NCBI GenBank assembly: GCA_964546955.1
Contig: CAZJLP010000019.1
Span: forward strand, 1-64,000
Direction of reading: 5' to 3'
DNA length: 64,000 nucleotides
From: CAZJLP01 sp964546955
GTDB taxonomy: Bacteria > Verrucomicrobiota > Verrucomicrobiia > Opitutales > Opitutaceae
Positions within the stretch are counted from its first letter, which is position 1; the number at the start of each line of letters is the position of its first letter. The notes beneath the pieces were generated by a model. That model was not told where the DNA came from, ran no database searches, and saw nothing but the letters and a program-made list of their open reading frames with translations. Of the stretch, positions 59,613-64,000 are shown piece by piece. Made by a program: the position numbers and the translations under genes.

Positions 59613-61265
59613 TCAGCGGGGCGCCAAGGAGGTGCCCAGGAGCGGAAGGCTCGAAGGGAAGGGGACCCGTCCTTTTACGGCCTCTGGACCTCGTTCGGCC
59701 GGCAGCGTCGCCTTCGCGAGAAGGGGAAACGCAGCGGCAGAACGCACCAGCACGGAGGCCAACGGATCGCGGTACACCTCCCGCCATTGCCGCCGCAGCA
59801 AATAGTCGACCGCTCCGGCTGAGGAAGGCACCAGCGCGACGTCGGCTCGAGTCACGTCGAGGGCAGGGCCCGGATCGTTTCCCAGATAGAATTGCCAATG
59901 AGCATCCATGACAGCGACGGGATACACCGTATCGAGCCGACCGTCGAACGAGACCGGATTGTACGGCAACTCCCAAAGGACATATTGCCCCCAGTCGAAG
60001 TACGTGAGCGTATTTCCGCCCAAGCGGTATTCGCGCATGAATGCGGCCGCGTGAATCGGAAATTCGTCTCGGGCCGCCTCGATGCTGAAGAGGCTTTCGC
60101 GCGGAGGGGCGACGCTTTGCACCAAGCTGAGGCCGGCCGAAAACAGCAGGGCCGCCCCCGCCGCGGTTTTGAGGAGGGGCCGTCCCGCCACCCGGATGAG
60201 GTCTTTGCAATAAGGTACCAGTCGCTCCGCGGCGCTCCTAAGGTGAGCGGGGGTAAACATGAGGTTGACCAACGCAAACAGCGGTACGTGGCGCTGGTGT
60301 TGAGTCGCCATTACCGCCAACGCTGCCACCAAGGCAGCCTCCCAAAGCCGCACGGGTCGCGTGCTGTACAGCCAGGAGAATAGAGAGGCGGCGACGACCA
60401 GATAAAAAACGATGGCAAACGCCGGAAGCCGGGCAACGGCCGCAAAGCCGACCGGCTGCCATTCTGTGATGTAGGGTCGCGGCAGGATCACCGTATCGAT
60501 CGTCCAGGAAATCAGCTGCCATCCCCAGGGATTGCAGAGCGCGGCCAGCAAACCCGCTAGCGGCAAAATCAAGAACACGGTTAACGTCTTCCGCGACGGG
60601 CGCGGTTCGAAGAACCGCCGAGCAGGCCAGGCCGGCAGCCACGCTTGGGCGGCCATGGCAACGGCGGCGATCGCAAGGAGGACTAAACCCGCCAGATAGC
60701 CGCCATGGAAGTTGACCCAAAGCGCGAACAGAAGCGGCACAGCGGCCAGCCATCCGACTCGCCCCTCATCGATGCGACGCAGGATCATGGCGGTCCCGAC
60801 GAGAGCCAGCATGGTGAAAAGCTGTGGCCGAACGGCGTACCCGGGGGCTAGGATGTTAATGGATGCGGCAAAAAGCAAAAACGTGGTCCAGCGACCGCCG
60901 CGACGCGACCCTTCCCGCCCGGCGAGGAAAAGGGTGGTCAGGGTGCAGGCGGCCATCAGCAGCCACAGCCCCGTTGCTCCGCCGACGCGATGTGCGAGCC
61001 CCATGACAAGTTCGGCCAGCGCTTCATGATTTATCCAGGGGTTGCCGGCTGCAGTCCACGAAAGCGTATCGGTCGGCTCCAACCAGCCGCGCAGCCAGGC
61101 GCGATGCCCATACAGAACATGACCCCACAGATCGCAATCCGCCGCGTTGTAGGAAAACCGCAGCCAGGAGAACGTGGCCACCGCCACCACCAGACAAATC
61201 TGCAGGGCTTTTGTGGTGACCGGTGCGGCGAGTGGAAGCGAAGCAGGGGGGGGCGGCGTTGCCAT
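59613..61265 (-). CDS. polytopic membrane protein, GT-C glycosyltransferase-like layout
   Basis: 550 residues with about ten transmembrane helices (about 20-36, 90-110, 125-145, 175-200, 225-250, 275-300, 310-325, 365-385), then a soluble C-terminal domain (about 395-530). An early loop between helices 1 and 2 holds ADCDLWGHVLYGHRAW and NPWINHEALAELVMG, with acidic and His residues of the type seen in GT-C enzymes. DWGQYVLWELPYNPVSFDGR (about 427-446) starts the soluble part. Function not established. It is downstream of the TPR gene on the same strand. Confidence 0.75.
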   Translation of the reverse strand: MATPPPPASLPLAAPVTTKALQICLVVAVATFSWLRFSYNAADCDLWGHVLYGHRAWLRGWLEPTDTLSWTAAGNPWINHEALAELVMGLAHRVGGATGLWLLMAACTLTTLFLAGREGSRRGGRWTTFLLFAASINILAPGYAVRPQLFTMLALVGTAMILRRIDEGRVGWLAAVPLLFALWVNFHGGYLAGLVLLAIAAVAMAAQAWLPAWPARRFFEPRPSRKTLTVFLILPLAGLLAALCNPWGWQLISWTIDTVILPRPYITEWQPVGFAAVARLPAFAIVFYLVVAASLFSWLYSTRPVRLWEAALVAALAVMATQHQRHVPLFALVNLMFTPAHLRSAAERLVPYCKDLIRVAGRPLLKTAAGAALLFSAGLSLVQSVAPPRESLFSIEAARDEFPIHAAAFMREYRLGGNTLTYFDWGQYVLWELPYNPVSFDGRLDTVYPVAVMDAHWQFYLGNDPGPALDVTRADVALVPSSAGAVDYLLRRQWREVYRDPLASVLVRSAAAFPLLAKATLPAERGPEAVKGRVPFPSSLPLLGTSLAPR

Positions 61266-61323
61266 GCGTCAGCGTTCACTGTGGCGCTTTGCTGCCGGGG
61301 TGTCGAACCCATTGGAGGACGCC

Positions 61324-62238
61324 CTACTTCGGCGCCGGCAGCTTCGCCACAGCATCTTTCGCGTTGCTGAAATTTGGATTCAGCGCGAGGGAGGCTTCGT
61401 ACGCTCTGCGCGCGGCTTCCACGTCGCCTTTCTTCTCGAAGAGATTCCCGCGCCGCCAGTGCACGTTCGCGTGCTGGGGTGCGTCCGGCGGGACGGAAAG
61501 ATCGAGACACCGCTGGAGTGCGGCCAATCCTTCGTCGAGCCGCTGGCCGCTGATCGCGGCGAGGCGTCCAATGAGGAAGTGCGTGAGATAATCATCGGGC
61601 TTTGTTTTCAGACTGTCCTCGAGTTCCTTGAACGCCTCGGAGTATTTTTTCTCCCGTGAATAGATCGTATGGGCAGCATGCGCTCCACTGATGGGATCGA
61701 ATTTCTTGATTTCGTTTGCCTGGGCATGCGCCTTGTCCATCCCGCCGCCGATCATGGCCGGCGCCAGCATGTAGAACTGGATCAATTGCGTGCGGTAGAG
61801 AGCGTGTTTCGGATTGAGTTCGATTGCCCGTTCATAGGCCGCGCGACACCGCTTCGCATAGCCGAGTCGGGAAATCATGCCGCTTTTGAGCGCCGCAAGG
61901 CCGCAGGCTTGTCCCAGGCCGAAATGGTATTCCGCGTTGGTCGGTTCTTTCTCGACCGATTTCTCGGCATGCGGAATCGCCGTCTTCCAGTCGTCCGCCA
62001 TGGCCGAGATGACGGCGAGATAATAGTGAATTTCGGCATCCTGCGGGTGTTGCCGCAGCAGTTTTTCGAAGATGACTTTAGCCTCGGCGCGCTTCTTTTC
62101 CTTGAACAAGGCGATCGCTTGCTCGCGTTCGCTCTGAGCCGTTGCGTTGCTGGAGCTCTGGGCGTGAAGTCCGGCGGCGATGAGAATGACGGCGAGAAGC
62201 TGCGAGACGAAGATGGAGAAACGCCGGGGAGCGCGCAT
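61324..62238 (-). CDS. exported tetratricopeptide repeat protein
   Basis: 304 residues from ATG 62238. Signal peptide (about 7-27, FSIFVSQLLAVILIAAGLHA), then about six TPR units from residue 35 on: EREQAIALFKEKKRAEAKVIF, AEIHYYLAVISAMADDWKTAI, AEYHFGLGQACGLAAL, CRAAYERAIELNPKHALYR, SEAFKELEDSLKTKPDDYL and ARRAYEASLALNPNFSNA. A periplasmic scaffold; partner unknown. The long in-frame extension upstream overlaps the methyltransferase gene and is not used. Confidence 0.88.
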   Translation of the reverse strand: MRAPRRFSIFVSQLLAVILIAAGLHAQSSSNATAQSEREQAIALFKEKKRAEAKVIFEKLLRQHPQDAEIHYYLAVISAMADDWKTAIPHAEKSVEKEPTNAEYHFGLGQACGLAALKSGMISRLGYAKRCRAAYERAIELNPKHALYRTQLIQFYMLAPAMIGGGMDKAHAQANEIKKFDPISGAHAAHTIYSREKKYSEAFKELEDSLKTKPDDYLTHFLIGRLAAISGQRLDEGLAALQRCLDLSVPPDAPQHANVHWRRGNLFEKKGDVEAARRAYEASLALNPNFSNAKDAVAKLPAPK

Positions 62239-62365
62239 GGACCTGTGTCTTTGCCGGATCGGTGTAGTTCCGTCAAATTCGGAAGCCGAAGTGGCGTCCG
62301 AAGCCGCGGGCGACGAGCCCGACAAGACCCCGGCGTCGTTCCGGTAGCAGCTTAGCTCTGGATTC

Positions 62366-63139
62366 TCAGCCCGTCTTCTCCGCAACCCAGAAGCGGCACT
62401 CGTCGGAGAAGTCGCGGACGGCGCGGGTTTCGCGGGCGACTTCCGGACGCATCGCGTCGAAGACATGCGACCAGCCCGTCGACTCCAAGTCTTCCCGGAT
62501 TTCAGTCCGATCTGGGAGGTGCATAAAGGTCCGTCCGGCTTCGTCTTCGAAATATCGGTCGCCGAATTCGAGCAGTCGCGGATCCTGTTCGCCGCGCGCC
62601 CACCGTTTGGCCTCGGCTCCCCACAGGCCGCGCTCCCCTGGGGTGGTTTCACGATCGTGAGTCGTGAATAGAAGGCGCGCTCGCGGCCGGCACGCGGAGT
62701 GCAACTGGCGCAGTGCTTCGCGGCGGTTGGCGCGGCCCGGGATTTGCATCAGGCCGTTGAACATGAACAACGCTCCGTGAAAACTCCCGTTTCTTCCGGC
62801 CAGGGAGGGGCACTTGTCCAGACGGGTGGCGTCAGCGTGGTGCCACCCAATTCCTTCTGCGCCCCGCTCCGCCGCGAGGTGGAGCGCCTGGTCCAGCAGT
62901 TCTTGCGCAAAGTCGAACCCGGTCAGGTCTCGAAATCCCATGTCCCAAAGTCCGACCGTCACGCGACCCGCGCCGCAACCCGCCTCGAGGAGGGAAAGCG
63001 CGCGATCCGGAAAGAAGCGCTCGATCAGGATGCGCTCGGATTTCCAAAGTCCCAAAAAATGCGCGGCGCGAGCGTAGTGCACCACCGCCGTGGGCTCGTT
63101 GAAATCCGCTTGCACGGTTTCCGCGCTGATTTTCTTCAC
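62366..63139 (-). CDS. class I SAM-dependent methyltransferase
   Basis: 257 residues. SAM-binding motif I LLEAGCGAGRVTVGLW (about 50-65), motif II region GFDFAQELLDQAL, and HADATRLDKC (about 101-110). The substrate-side sequence (RLLFTTHDRETTPGERGLW and the WARGEQDPRLLEFGDRYF segment) is found in methyltransferases of unknown substrate. Soluble. It lies 29 nt downstream of rlmN on the same strand, so probably co-transcribed, but no shared role is obvious. Confidence 0.88.
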   Translation of the reverse strand: MKKISAETVQADFNEPTAVVHYARAAHFLGLWKSERILIERFFPDRALSLLEAGCGAGRVTVGLWDMGFRDLTGFDFAQELLDQALHLAAERGAEGIGWHHADATRLDKCPSLAGRNGSFHGALFMFNGLMQIPGRANRREALRQLHSACRPRARLLFTTHDRETTPGERGLWGAEAKRWARGEQDPRLLEFGDRYFEDEAGRTFMHLPDRTEIREDLESTGWSHVFDAMRPEVARETRAVRDFSDECRFWVAEKTG

Positions 63140-63168
63140 GAGAGTTCCGTGGTTGGGTCTGGGCGAGC

Positions 63169-64000
63169 TCAGGCGAGGGCCACGGTCTCGCGTTCCTTCT
63201 CGGTCTTTAAACGCAGTTGTCCACAGGCGGCATCGATGTCGTGCCCTTTTTCACGTCGCAAAGTCACGGATACGCCGGCCGAACTCAGTATCTCGGCGAA
63301 CCTGTCCTGCCGGGTGAGGCTCGGCCGTTTCCACGGCAAGCCTTCGACCGTGTTGTACGGAATCAGGTTTACGTGCGCATGAAGATCCAGGGCGATATTC
63401 CGCAGCTTCTCGGCTTGTTCGAGCGAATCGTTCACTTCTTCGATCAGAATGAATTCCAACGTCACCATCCGGCCGTGTTTTTCAGAGAAGGTTTTCACGG
63501 CGGGGAGCAACTTCGCGAGGGGAAAGGCACGATTGACGGGCATGATCTTTTCGCGGACTTCGTCCGTGGCGCCATGCAGCGAGATCGCCAGCCGAAACCC
63601 GAGCGGCTCGTCCGCGAGTTTCAGAATCCGCGGGACGAGCCCGCTGGTCGAGATGGTGATGCGTCGCGCGCCAAACCCGAGCCCCCACTCGGCATTGACG
63701 ATCGTCAGCGCCCGCAGCAACGCGTCGTAGTTGGCCAGCGGTTCTCCCATTCCCATGACGACGATGTTGTCGAAGGAAGCCAACTCCGCTCGGGCCCGCG
63801 GTGTGCGGGCGTCTTCCAAGTAGCATACATGCAAGAGCTGGGCGACGATCTCTCCGGCTGACAGATCGCGTTTCAGGCCGGCCAGGCCGCTCGCGCAGAA
63901 CACACAGCCCATGGCGCAACCGACTTGAGTCGAAATGCAGATGGTTTTTCTCGAGCGGTCGATCCCGACGCCTTCCTGAGGCACACGGATGATGACCGTT
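63169..64000 (-). CDS. rlmN: 23S rRNA (adenine(2503)-C2)/tRNA methyltransferase, 5' end outside window
   Basis: The last about 276 residues of RlmN; the gene continues past the right edge. Radical-SAM cluster CAMGCVFC follows STQVGC, then NIVVMGMGEPLANYDAL, RITISTSGLVPRI and LAISLHGATDEVREKIMPVN. The catalytic Cys near the C-terminus is in DIDAACGQLR. It methylates C2 of A2503 in 23S rRNA and A37 of some tRNAs. A GTG at 63984 lies inside the domain and is not the true start. Confidence 0.95.
   Translation of the reverse strand, partial: TVIIRVPQEGVGIDRSRKTICISTQVGCAMGCVFCASGLAGLKRDLSAGEIVAQLLHVCYLEDARTPRARAELASFDNIVVMGMGEPLANYDALLRALTIVNAEWGLGFGARRITISTSGLVPRILKLADEPLGFRLAISLHGATDEVREKIMPVNRAFPLAKLLPAVKTFSEKHGRMVTLEFILIEEVNDSLEQAEKLRNIALDLHAHVNLIPYNTVEGLPWKRPSLTRQDRFAEILSSAGVSVTLRREKGHDIDAACGQLRLKTEKERETVALA

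Overview
The window looks like a draft chromosome segment from a GC-rich, Gram-negative member of the Verrucomicrobiota, most plausibly an Opitutaceae-like lineage. The outer membrane is implied by lpxB, a LolC/E-LolD type transporter and ExbB/ExbD. The Opitutaceae guess rests on overall gene content and on a 'TLSAFAVS' stretch in the VWA protein; no rRNA or other taxonomic marker is present. Two runs of exactly 10 N (inside recN and inside an SDR gene) are assembly placeholders, so this is draft or metagenome-derived sequence.

Layout. 1-3.3 kb: tRNA-Ser, a secreted jelly-roll-like protein, a YacP-type NYN protein and a DUF2851 protein. 3.3-10.7 kb: the classical translation operon nusA-infB-rbfA-nrnA-truB-ribF, preceded by a promoter and then an intrinsic terminator placed just before nusA (candidate attenuator). 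10.7-15.3 kb: tRNA-Val, two paralogous ~108-residue proteins flanking a glycine-rich general-stress-like membrane protein, then recN. 15.5-21 kb: a ThuA-domain protein and a minus-strand lipoprotein-resB-ccsA operon for cytochrome c maturation. 21-28.6 kb: a LysR regulator divergent from leuCD, then exbB-exbD, an SDR, a small heat-shock protein and a MazG-like pyrophosphohydrolase. 28.7-34.7 kb: DUF898-M48 operon, mogA, gluQ, a LOG-family protein, UspA and tRNA-Pro. 34.9-49.2 kb: an apparent operon of ECF sigma factor, VWA protein with an anti-sigma-like N-terminus, and a 2341-residue membrane-anchored protein, facing a 1235-residue two-component propeller kinase. 49.4-64 kb: DUF1573, esterase, LolC/E-LolD transporter, Gfo/Idh/MocA oxidoreductase plus lpxB, ccsA/hemX-hemA, a polytopic membrane protein, a TPR lipoprotein-like protein, a methyltransferase and partial rlmN.

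The most unusual aspect is not a gene. Most longer intergenic spaces carry long imperfect inverted repeats. Their arms are built from degenerate 6-7-nt words (for example GTTGAGA, GTAGCGA, GCTTATC, GAAGGTG, TTCAGCG, GAGAAC), with one arm just after the upstream stop codon and the other just before the next start codon. Different spaces use different words but the same architecture. A second, MITE-like palindrome (26-bp arms, core GCGCGATCTCCGAGCGCG, with AAGGAAGCTCTGAAAAA-type ends) is present in five places. One copy lies between 11-bp direct repeats inside a word-type arm, which suggests mobility. These two repeat classes are the best candidates for something undescribed.
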